NCBI GenBank assembly: GCA_019750345.1
Contig: JAIEON010000065.1
Coordinates: 1-6,463, forward strand
Length of the DNA stretch: 6,463 nt
Direction: 5' to 3'
From: Patescibacteria group bacterium
Lineage (GTDB): Bacteria > Patescibacteriota > Minisyncoccia > Phycocordibacterales > UBA9973
A model generated the notes under the pieces. The model was given only the letters and a program-made list of their open reading frames with translations, did no database searches and was not told the DNA's origin. Position 1 is the first letter of the stretch, and the number at the start of each line of letters is the position of its first letter. Made by a program: the position numbers and the translations under genes. Of this stretch, positions 1-6,422 are shown one piece after another.

Positions 1-30
1 AAAAAATAAATACTTGGGTTTTATAGTCAT
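1..30 (-). CDS. Start of an unidentified downstream gene (partial, tentative)
   Basis: An ATG at 30-28 opens a frame that stays open to the left edge of the window and reads MTIKPKYLFF. Only ten codons are visible, so no family can be named. Two things support a real start: it lies 48 nt after the murJ stop on the same strand, matching the tight same-strand packing of the window, and a TATACT hexamer sits 6 nt upstream of the ATG, where a -10 element of a leaderless transcript would be. There is no Shine-Dalgarno sequence. The hydrophobic run beginning at residue 7 could be the start of a membrane segment or signal peptide, but this is a guess from four residues. Confidence 0.4.
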   Translation of the reverse strand, partial: MTIKPKYLFF

Positions 31-36
31 GCAAGT

Positions 37-42
37 AGTATA
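37..42 (-). promoter_or_regulatory. Candidate -10 element (TATACT) for the gene leaving the left edge
   Basis: Read on the minus strand, TATACT matches the TATAAT consensus at 5 of 6 positions and ends 6 nt before the ATG at 30-28. A transcript started from it would begin at or next to the start codon. No good -35 hexamer is visible at 16-18 nt spacing, and there is no TGn extension, so this rests on one hexamer and its position. Confidence 0.35.
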
Positions 43-78
43 CCTCGAAAAGTAAAAAAGATATCCACAATTCCTACA

Positions 79-1776
79 CTACAATTCTACTAACTCTTCA
101 GTAAGAGGTTTCTGTTTCCAGAATTTAGAACGAAGTGTTTGTACAAAAAGAATAATATCTTCGTTACGCATTGCCATCAGTGTGATCGCATACATTGCAA
201 TTCCTACAATAGCGGCAAGTCCTCCTTGGATAAAGATTCCCCAGAAGTGTTCTTGATCTACTGATGCACCAAGTAATACCAGCATACCGTAGGCACTTGC
301 ACCCGCAATAATCCCGGCGCCTAGTGTGTGAAATAGTGCCCGCCCGAGCTGTACGGTCTCAGTCTTATGACCTTCAACTTTTTTGTGGAACCTCACCCAC
401 AGTGCTATCGCATTCCCTATCTGCCCAAGTGAAAATGCCAATGGTAGCAGTACTACACTGGTACCCTCTGCCCCATCAATACGAAGCAAACTTTCCATAA
501 AATCTCTAAACAACGGAAACTCTCTAAAACATACAAGCAACAATACTAATGAAGAAGCGGTAAACAAAATAGAGTATGCATTCACTATCAGTGGTGTTTT
601 GGTATTACCCATCGCATAGAAACCACGCACCAAGAGCAGTATCATGCATTGCGCAGTAATCGAAATACAAAACAGTGCAACTGATGCCGCTACAAGTCGA
701 GTATCATTCCATGAGAATGCTCCAGTTCCTAGAAGGACACGGACAAGCTGCGCACGAAGTACGATAAACAACACCGCGACAGGAATTGAGAGGAAGAAAA
801 TGTTTCGCGTTGCTCGATGAATCACATCAACAAACTCTTTGGTCTGCCCTTCCATAAACAAACGAGTCATAGTGGGAAATGCAGCCACCGCATACGAAAT
901 ACCAATGATCATCAGTGGGGTAGTTTCTATATTGTATGAAAATTGGAAGATAGAAATAGATCCAGCAACAAGTAATGAAGCCACCGCACTCATCATTAAC
1001 ATAGTGAGATTAGTCAAAGACAGCGCAAGCGTTCGAGGCACCGACAGTATCATAACCTCTTTGATAACTTTAAAATCTATCGATCGAGTAAAAGCTGGGA
1101 TTTTACCGAGCGTGATCAGTGTCGGTAACTGCACAATAAGGTAGAGCACCGCGCCAAAAATAACACCAAGTACTACCCCAAGAACTCCTATCAATGGAAG
1201 TAACACTACTACACCGAGTAAGATACCAAAGTTGTAAAATAGTGGCGCAATAGCAAAAGAGAAAAACTTTTTTTGTACTTGAGCGAATGATCCGAGCAAA
1301 CTAGAGAGCCCCATTAAAAATGGTGAGATAAGCATAATCCGTGAATACAACACCAAGTCTGCGTGTTGAGCCACAGAGAACCCTGGTGCGGTCAAATGTG
1401 TCAAATACGGCATGAGCACTGCTGCGACAGCACATACCACCATCATTCCGATACAGTACACGGTGAATATAGTGTCCGAGAACCGCTTCATATTTGCAGA
1501 CTTACCACCGTCTTTTTCTGCCAGGTACGTAGTGATGAACGGAATAATCACCGTCACAGAAAAGAGTGATGCGATAGAGGTATAGATAAAGTCAGGGATA
1601 CGAAATGCCGCATAGTACACATCGAGTCCAGCGGACGGACCCACCATTGAAGCCAGAAGTCTATCACGCAACAAACCACATACCTGTGAAAGTAATGAAA
1701 AAACAGCAAGAACCAGTGCAGCCTGGTTCATTGTGGTGACGTCTCTGTTTAATAATTTGAAAAATTTCGAGACCAT
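79..1776 (-). CDS. murJ: MurJ/MviN-family lipid II flippase
   Basis: This is a 565-residue polytopic membrane protein of the MurJ (MviN) family in the MOP exporter superfamily. Known members flip lipid-linked peptidoglycan precursor (lipid II) across the cytoplasmic membrane and have about 14 helices. Seen here: the N-terminal family signature around residues 24-62 (SLLSQVCGLLRD, then LDVYYAAFRIPD), many hydrophobic segments spread over the whole length, and a conserved RGFYAMGNTKTPL stretch at 384-396. The length fits the family (about 500-570). Start M1 is preferred over M16 because the basic leader before helix 1 resembles family members. Aligned by eye with E. coli MurJ, R24 and D39 are kept (R37, D52), but R18 corresponds to Q31 and R270 to N282, so the cavity chemistry differs. 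The gene follows leuS by 55 nt and may have its own promoter. The tail (residues 550-565) is short, charged and probably cytoplasmic. Confidence 0.93.
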   Translation of the reverse strand: MVSKFFKLLNRDVTTMNQAALVLAVFSLLSQVCGLLRDRLLASMVGPSAGLDVYYAAFRIPDFIYTSIASLFSVTVIIPFITTYLAEKDGGKSANMKRFSDTIFTVYCIGMMVVCAVAAVLMPYLTHLTAPGFSVAQHADLVLYSRIMLISPFLMGLSSLLGSFAQVQKKFFSFAIAPLFYNFGILLGVVVLLPLIGVLGVVLGVIFGAVLYLIVQLPTLITLGKIPAFTRSIDFKVIKEVMILSVPRTLALSLTNLTMLMMSAVASLLVAGSISIFQFSYNIETTPLMIIGISYAVAAFPTMTRLFMEGQTKEFVDVIHRATRNIFFLSIPVAVLFIVLRAQLVRVLLGTGAFSWNDTRLVAASVALFCISITAQCMILLLVRGFYAMGNTKTPLIVNAYSILFTASSLVLLLVCFREFPLFRDFMESLLRIDGAEGTSVVLLPLAFSLGQIGNAIALWVRFHKKVEGHKTETVQLGRALFHTLGAGIIAGASAYGMLVLLGASVDQEHFWGIFIQGGLAAIVGIAMYAITLMAMRNEDIILFVQTLRSKFWKQKPLTEELVEL

Positions 1777-1784
1777 AGTTTAGT

Positions 1785-1830
1785 ATTATCTAGCCAATCC
1801 AGTATAGCGCACTTACCAAATGCCGTACAA
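1785..1830 (-). promoter_or_regulatory. Candidate murJ promoter region in the leuS-murJ gap
   Basis: Two overlapping possibilities are visible on the minus strand. First, TTGTAC (1830-1825), an 18-nt spacer and TATACT (1806-1801), which would give a short leader of roughly 17 nt. Second, GATAAT (1790-1785), which ends 8 nt before the ATG and would give a leaderless or nearly leaderless mRNA but has no recognisable -35. Both -10 hexamers match consensus at 5 of 6 positions; the -35 matches at only 3 of 6. No terminator hairpin separates leuS from murJ, so read-through from leuS is also likely. Confidence 0.4.
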
Positions 1831-1831
1831 A

Positions 1832-4348
1832 CTAGTCTACAGCAACAATATTGATGATGCGCCCAGGTACTACGATAACTTTTTTAACAGTTTTGCCAGC
1901 CAAGTATTCTTTGATTTTTGGAACTAATAGCGCAACTCGCTCTACTTCATCGACTGGACTATCGAGTGCGATAGTTATTTCTCCGCGAACCTTACCATTG
2001 ATCTGAATACCAACAGTTACAGTGTCTTCAATAAGTAATTTAGGGTTATATGTTGGCCATCCCGAAATATGAATGCTTTTGATTTTCGATTCAGCGGAAT
2101 CGTGTTGCGCACCGTCCTTTGAAGCGTTACCTAACTCATTCCACAATTCTTCTGTCATGTGTGGAGCAAATGGTGCAAGTAATTGTATAAATACTTTGAA
2201 ATCTTTTTCAGAAACTGTTTCTGCTTTTTCAAACTCATTAAGACAAATCATCATTGATGAAACCGCTGTGTTAAATGAAAACGTTGCAATGTCTTCTGTA
2301 ACTTTTTTAATTGTTTTATGAAGTGTACGTTCTGCAGACTCTGAGGATTTTTTTTCAGAAACTTTTTCTGCAAAACGCCAAACACGCTCGATAAATCTTC
2401 GTGACCCAATAATACCATCAGTACTCCACGGGAGATGCGCTTCGAAGGGTCCGAGAAACATTTCAAATACGCGAAGCGAATCAGCGCCATAGATTTTTAT
2501 CACATCATCCGGATTGATAACATTCCCCCATCGCTTACTCATCTTGCGACCATCAGTTCCTCCGATCATTCCTTGATTACGAAGGGCTTTAAACGGCTCC
2601 TTTGTAGGAACATAACCCCTATCAAAAAGGAATTTGTGCCAAAATCGTGAGTACAACAAGTGACCTGTCGCATGCTCAGCGCCTCCTACATACATATCAA
2701 CATCTTGCCAATAATCGAGTGCTTTCTTGCTAGCGAATGCTTTTTCATTTAATGGATCCATGTAGCGCAAGAAGTACCATGAAGACCCTGCCCATCCCGG
2801 CATGGTGTTTGTCTCGTAGCCTTCGTTGGTCCACGCTTTAACCGCAGCAAGAGGGCTATCTCCTGTACCAGCTGGAGTAAATGATTTTACTTTTGGTAAC
2901 ACCAAAGGAAGTTCTTTTTCTTTTATAGGAGTCACAGTCCCATCAGCATTATGACGAAGTGGAATTGGCTCACCCCAATATCTTTGTCGGGCAAAGATCG
3001 CATCACGCATTTTGTACTTGGTGACAAGTTTTCCTCCAACAGTTTTTGTAATTACCTTTGCATCTACCAAAGGTTTATCTATTATTTCAAGTTTGTATTT
3101 TGTAGCAAACGCATGATCACGTTCATCGTGTTGCGGTACCCCCATTACTGCACCTGTTCCATATCCGGCGAGTACATAGTCAGCGATCCATACAGGAACA
3201 ACTTCTCCATTTGCAGGATTTACTGCGGTGACGCCCTTAAGTTCAATTCCTGTTTTTTCTTTTCCTTCTGCTGTACGATCAATGTCTTCTTTCTTTTGTA
3301 CTTCTTCTATATAACTTTCTACTTCATCAAGATTTTTTATTTGAGGTTTGAGCACTTCAAGAAGTTGGTGTTCAGGAGCAAGAACAACATAGGTCACACC
3401 AAATAATGTGTCAGCACGTGTAGTAAATACTTTTATTGATTCCCCGCCACTGAGAGCAAATTCAATCTCGCTTCCTACACTTTTTCCAATCCAGTTTTTT
3501 TGAATTTCTTTAATACTATGTGACCAATCAAGTCCATCGAGGTCTTGGGCGAGTCGATCAGCATATGCTGTAATACGCATAAACCACTGTCGCATTGGCT
3601 TCTTCACTACTGCGTACCCACCACGCTCTGAAACTGGACCATTCGGTCCGTCCACAATTTCATCATTCGCCAGTACAGTACCGAGCTCAGCACACCAGTT
3701 CACTGTTGCTATTCCTTCATATGCTAAACGATAGCTCATCAAGAACTGCTCTTTCTCAACCTTAGTAAAAGCTTTCCAATCTTTTGCAGTGATAGTAGGA
3801 GTTGCTGAGTCAGTAACAGCAACAATAGATTTGTTCCCGCTCTTTTCAAGAAGTTCGAGAAGTTCTTTTATTGGACGCGCAGTATCTTTTTTAGAGTCGT
3901 ACCACGATTCAAAAAGCTGGATAAATATCCATTGCGTCCACTTATAATATTCAGGACGATGAGTAGAAACCTCTCGAGACCAATCATACGAAAATCCAAT
4001 ACCTGAAAGTTGCTCTTTGTAGTGCTTCACAAGACTATCTGTGAACGGCCCAGGATGTTTTCCTGTTGAGATAGCGTATTGCTCTGCAGGGAGACCGAAC
4101 GAGTCAAAACCCATAGGGTGCAACACATTGAATCCACTCATACGCTTCATACGAGCAAATACATCACTCGCAATATAACCACGTGGATGCCCAACATGGA
4201 GACCTACACCAGAAGGATATGGGAACATATCGAGGACGTAGTATTTTTTCTTCTTACTCGTTGCCTCAGCCTTATAGGTCTGGTCTTTATCCCACTGTTT
4301 GCGCCATTTCTTTTCAATCTTTAGGTGGTCATACTGCTTAGCTTTCAT
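1832..4348 (-). CDS. leuS: Leucyl-tRNA synthetase
   Basis: This class I aminoacyl-tRNA synthetase charges tRNA-Leu with leucine in the cytoplasm and hydrolyses mischarged products. At 838 residues it is close to the usual bacterial length (about 800-880). Visible in order: the HIGH motif as HVGH (51-54); a Rossmann fold split by the CP1 editing domain (about 290-425) with the threonine-rich TTRADT (309-314) and the GYGTGAVM...HDERD loop (395-411); RQRYWGEP (454-461); GWAGSSWYFLRY (518-529); AEHATGHLLYSRF (557-569); KMSKR (602-606); an anticodon-binding helical region (about 640-770); and the C-terminal domain with VGIQINGKVRG (779-789). Oddities: the KMSKS motif ends in R, the leucine-specific insert before it is essentially absent, the zinc-binding cysteines are missing, CP1 is shortened near 425-447, and there is an extra segment at about 150-210. 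The last resembles Bacteroidetes-type LeuRS as I remember it. Catalytic and editing motifs look intact, so it should be functional. There is no Shine-Dalgarno sequence before the ATG. Confidence 0.97.
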   Translation of the reverse strand: MKAKQYDHLKIEKKWRKQWDKDQTYKAEATSKKKKYYVLDMFPYPSGVGLHVGHPRGYIASDVFARMKRMSGFNVLHPMGFDSFGLPAEQYAISTGKHPGPFTDSLVKHYKEQLSGIGFSYDWSREVSTHRPEYYKWTQWIFIQLFESWYDSKKDTARPIKELLELLEKSGNKSIVAVTDSATPTITAKDWKAFTKVEKEQFLMSYRLAYEGIATVNWCAELGTVLANDEIVDGPNGPVSERGGYAVVKKPMRQWFMRITAYADRLAQDLDGLDWSHSIKEIQKNWIGKSVGSEIEFALSGGESIKVFTTRADTLFGVTYVVLAPEHQLLEVLKPQIKNLDEVESYIEEVQKKEDIDRTAEGKEKTGIELKGVTAVNPANGEVVPVWIADYVLAGYGTGAVMGVPQHDERDHAFATKYKLEIIDKPLVDAKVITKTVGGKLVTKYKMRDAIFARQRYWGEPIPLRHNADGTVTPIKEKELPLVLPKVKSFTPAGTGDSPLAAVKAWTNEGYETNTMPGWAGSSWYFLRYMDPLNEKAFASKKALDYWQDVDMYVGGAEHATGHLLYSRFWHKFLFDRGYVPTKEPFKALRNQGMIGGTDGRKMSKRWGNVINPDDVIKIYGADSLRVFEMFLGPFEAHLPWSTDGIIGSRRFIERVWRFAEKVSEKKSSESAERTLHKTIKKVTEDIATFSFNTAVSSMMICLNEFEKAETVSEKDFKVFIQLLAPFAPHMTEELWNELGNASKDGAQHDSAESKIKSIHISGWPTYNPKLLIEDTVTVGIQINGKVRGEITIALDSPVDEVERVALLVPKIKEYLAGKTVKKVIVVPGRIINIVAVD

Positions 4349-4375
4349 AGAACTTCATTGTTCCATAAATCTCTC

Positions 4376-4409
4376 AAAAAAACCACCGCAGTAACTGTGG
4401 TGGTTTTTT
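4376..4409 (-). terminator. Intrinsic terminator between the membrane protein gene and leuS
   Basis: On the minus strand a 10-bp stem (ACCACCACAG at 4404-4395, CTGCGGTGGT at 4391-4382) closes a 3-nt TTA loop. It is extended by A-T pairs and followed by seven Ts (4382-4376). One internal pair is an A-C mismatch in minus-strand RNA; on the plus strand the same position is a G-U pair, so the hairpin could work in both directions. The stem starts 11 nt after the upstream stop codon, a typical place to end the ddl-like/membrane-protein unit. It leaves only 27 nt before the leuS ATG, so it may also modulate leuS expression by partial read-through. Confidence 0.85.
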
Positions 4410-4414
4410 ATTAC

Positions 4415-5419
4415 TTATTGTTTCGCTGACTTAGGAAACGGTGGATAGAATACTGGATCTATTGTACGAGTGTAGCAAGTACGACCTATTTCGTGTGCCC
4501 AGGTGTTATTTTGAGCACTACCCGGGAAACTAGAACTAGTAGTATCCTCCATCATCAACGGACTACTACCTGAATATCCTTGACCTGGTACCCATCCTTC
4601 TGGAAGTGGTGCTGCAAATGTTGCACAGAGTTCAAATGATTTTGAGTCGAGTGCACGGTACTCGTACTGCATACCTTTTTGGAATTCTGGATCTCGTGGA
4701 ACGGTGTAGTTTGAAAGTGGAGTCGAAAGTGTTGCAAGATCTTTTGGAAGCATCTCACTTTGCTGCCAATAATTAATGACAGAATATTGAATAGACTGTA
4801 GGTCTTCAAGGCGGCGCTGATCGAGTCTCAATGTGCGCTGACTTGCGGGTCCACCGATAACACTAAATGCCCAGACGATAGATGCGATGACTAGTACTGT
4901 AGCAATACTAGTAACAACTATATTCCATTTTTTTTCAGAGGGATTACTGAGGCGTCTGATGTAATACCATCCTACTAATGCAGCAGTAACAAGTGTAACT
5001 GCAACCTTAAGAATAAATCGTGTAGTGATTTCTCCGCTGACGAAATATTGCACTAGTATCACGAGATCAATCAGTACTGTAAGACTCGCCATGAAGAGTA
5101 TCAGATATATTGCCCAACGACGAAGGATCTCATCAAAATGACTAAGGGTCTTTGTAGCAGCTTTATACCAACGATTTTCTAGTATGAGATAAATCGGGAA
5201 GAAAATAATCAAAATAGACAGAGCACTCCGAATAGCATCAAACGCATAGGAGTAATATCCTGATTGATAGGAATCAGTCAACACATCCGGGAACGCATGG
5301 TTCAATGTTTCAAATATCAGATTGAGAAATGCTGATACTGAAGTGATAAGCGCGATCAGTACTCCTAAGGTAATAAAGAAAAAGTACGGGGTGAGTTTTC
5401 GTTGATGTTCCATACTCAT
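4415..5419 (-). CDS. DUF5671-like five-helix membrane protein with extracytoplasmic tail
   Basis: This 334-residue protein has no assigned function. Its N-terminal half resembles DUF5671 domain proteins, which are common in Parcubacteria (recognised from memory, not searched). Predicted helices lie at about 12-36, 65-82, 101-127, 134-157 and 165-190. Basic loops at 83-101 and 155-164 face the cytoplasm by the positive-inside rule, which places the N terminus inside and residues 191-334 outside. The tail starts with an amphipathic stretch (about 196-220: RLDQRRLEDLQSIQYSVINY), then has LPKDLATL, PRDPE and YEYRAL, an order similar to the globular part of type II pseudopilins. A Ser/Gly/Pro-rich linker follows at about 276-303. 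Cysteines C265 and C315 could form a disulfide. M1 lies 9 nt after the ddl-like stop; M3 is an alternative start, and neither has a Shine-Dalgarno sequence. It is probably co-transcribed with the ligase and ended by the hairpin just downstream. Confidence 0.8.
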   Translation of the reverse strand: MSMEHQRKLTPYFFFITLGVLIALITSVSAFLNLIFETLNHAFPDVLTDSYQSGYYSYAFDAIRSALSILIIFFPIYLILENRWYKAATKTLSHFDEILRRWAIYLILFMASLTVLIDLVILVQYFVSGEITTRFILKVAVTLVTAALVGWYYIRRLSNPSEKKWNIVVTSIATVLVIASIVWAFSVIGGPASQRTLRLDQRRLEDLQSIQYSVINYWQQSEMLPKDLATLSTPLSNYTVPRDPEFQKGMQYEYRALDSKSFELCATFAAPLPEGWVPGQGYSGSSPLMMEDTTSSSFPGSAQNNTWAHEIGRTCYTRTIDPVFYPPFPKSAKQ

Positions 5420-5428
5420 AGTGTACCA

Positions 5429-6385
5429 CTATTTCTTTTCGACAATAGCACGGACAAACTCTTGCAAACTTGCTCCTACTGCTTCAAGCGCCACAAGGAA
5501 TGGTGAATTCTTGGTCATATGCGGATGAGTATCTATTTCAATAAACCAAATCTTTCCTCTATTATCGATAATAAATTCACTCTGAGAATAATCTTTTGCA
5601 TCAAATGCAGTATGTATCTCACGAGCAAGCGCACTGAGTGCTTCACGTTCATCACTGTTAAAGCTCCCTGTATGCACTGCATATTCTCCTTCTCCACAGC
5701 GAGTATCATGTGCACATACACCACGACTTGCAGACTTTATTTCAACAACAGGAAGTACATATTCACTTTTGGTACGAAAATCATTGATTACTCCAACAGC
5801 AGCCTCTCTTCCTTGAATATATTGTTCAACCAAAAATGGTGCCGCATGCCCCACACTCTCATCAACAAATTGCGAAAGTTCCAACGGTGTAAAGGCAAAG
5901 TATGCACGAGCACTACCTCCTCCTGCGAGCGGTTTGAGTACCCATGGTGGTGCCATTGTATTATAAATACGCTGCGTTATAGCAGATACACTCTCCTCAC
6001 CTTCCGGCATGATCAGCATAGAAATAGGAGTATTAATCCCTAATTCTTTAGCTTTTTGTTTTGCGTCTTGTTTATTAAATCCTATTGCGCTCGCAGCACT
6101 TCCACTTCCTGTATAGGAAATCCCGGCAGTGTCTAATAGTTGCTGTACTTGTCCGTCTTCACCAAACTCACCATGAAGGGCGTTCCATACAGTATCAACA
6201 CTTTGTTGCGCAGTTTCCAAATCTGCTGGTACCCCTTTGATATGTAGCACTCCTTCTTTGTCGAGTAACATATCGATAGCTTCAAAACCGGCATCAGCCA
6301 GAGCACGCCCAACATTCGCTCCCGTTTTCAGAGAGATACTATATTCAGGACTGATGCCCCCACGGAGAATACCGATTCGTTTCAT
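5429..6385 (-). CDS. ddl: D-alanine--D-alanine ligase-like ATP-grasp protein
   Basis: Canonical Ddl joins two D-alanines with ATP to make the dipeptide used by MurF in peptidoglycan synthesis. This 318-residue protein has the Ddl length (about 300-370) and layout: an N-terminal domain with GGISPEYSISLKTG (9-22; E14 corresponds to E. coli E15), HGEFGEDG (71-78) and YTGSG (91-95), then an ATP-grasp domain with VLKPLAGGGSARA (149-161), LVEQYIQGREAAVGV (185-199) and the metal-site region EFIIDNRGKIWFIEID (270-285). Several usually invariant residues differ by eye alignment: the second-D-Ala-binding Arg of E. coli (R255) is Q268, the metal ligands D257/E270/N272 become E270/E283/D285, and the Ddl motif NTxPGMT reads DTHPHMT (285-291). 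S294 (E. coli S281) seems kept. It may be a fast-evolving CPR Ddl or a related ligase with another acceptor, so the symbol is provisional. The ATG is 8 nt after the uvrC-like stop, with a -10 box directly upstream. Confidence 0.85.
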   Translation of the reverse strand: MKRIGILRGGISPEYSISLKTGANVGRALADAGFEAIDMLLDKEGVLHIKGVPADLETAQQSVDTVWNALHGEFGEDGQVQQLLDTAGISYTGSGSAASAIGFNKQDAKQKAKELGINTPISMLIMPEGEESVSAITQRIYNTMAPPWVLKPLAGGGSARAYFAFTPLELSQFVDESVGHAAPFLVEQYIQGREAAVGVINDFRTKSEYVLPVVEIKSASRGVCAHDTRCGEGEYAVHTGSFNSDEREALSALAREIHTAFDAKDYSQSEFIIDNRGKIWFIEIDTHPHMTKNSPFLVALEAVGASLQEFVRAIVEKK

Positions 6386-6392
6386 TACTATT

Positions 6393-6422
6393 ATTATAGC
6401 ATTGCTTTCCTTCGTCTGTCTT
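6393..6422 (-). promoter_or_regulatory. Candidate extended -10 promoter for the ddl-like gene
   Basis: On the minus strand TGCTATAAT (6401-6393) is a perfect TATAAT with the TGn extension. An 18-nt spacer separates it from AAGACA (6422-6417), which shares GACA with the -35 consensus. The -10 ends 7 nt before the ATG at 6385, so transcription would begin at about the start codon and give a leaderless mRNA. The element lies on the last codons and stop codon of the uvrC-like gene, so part of the match could be chance within coding sequence. Confidence 0.55.

Noticed and set aside
44..78. Possible terminator after murJ, because the minus strand has a run of six Ts after GGATATC.
   Set aside because: No GC-rich inverted repeat precedes the T run, and I could not draw a stem longer than a few weak pairs.
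62..95. Near-repeat of GTAGAATTGTAG and GTAGGAATTGTGG around the murJ stop codon.
   Set aside because: It is an imperfect two-copy similarity of about 12 nt in AT-rich sequence, within what chance allows, and it has no further copies that I could see.
2951..3406. Plus-strand frame of 151 codons antisense to leuS, rich in Phe, Tyr and Cys, looking membrane-like.
   Set aside because: The hydrophobic look arises from the complement of Lys/Glu-rich leuS codons (AAA/GAA become TTT/TTC). The sense strand encodes the LeuRS editing domain without interruption.
4349..4414. T-box riboswitch or leucine leader peptide upstream of leuS.
   Set aside because: The gap is only 66 nt, too short for a T-box, and it contains no short ORF with leucine codons. 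Only the simple hairpin with its T tract is visible.
5519..6043. Plus-strand frame of 174 codons antisense to the ddl-like gene.
   Set aside because: Its composition (many Cys, Ser, Thr, Asn and no domain pattern) is what the complement of the ligase codons would give. The minus-strand protein carries clear ATP-grasp motifs, so this is a shadow.
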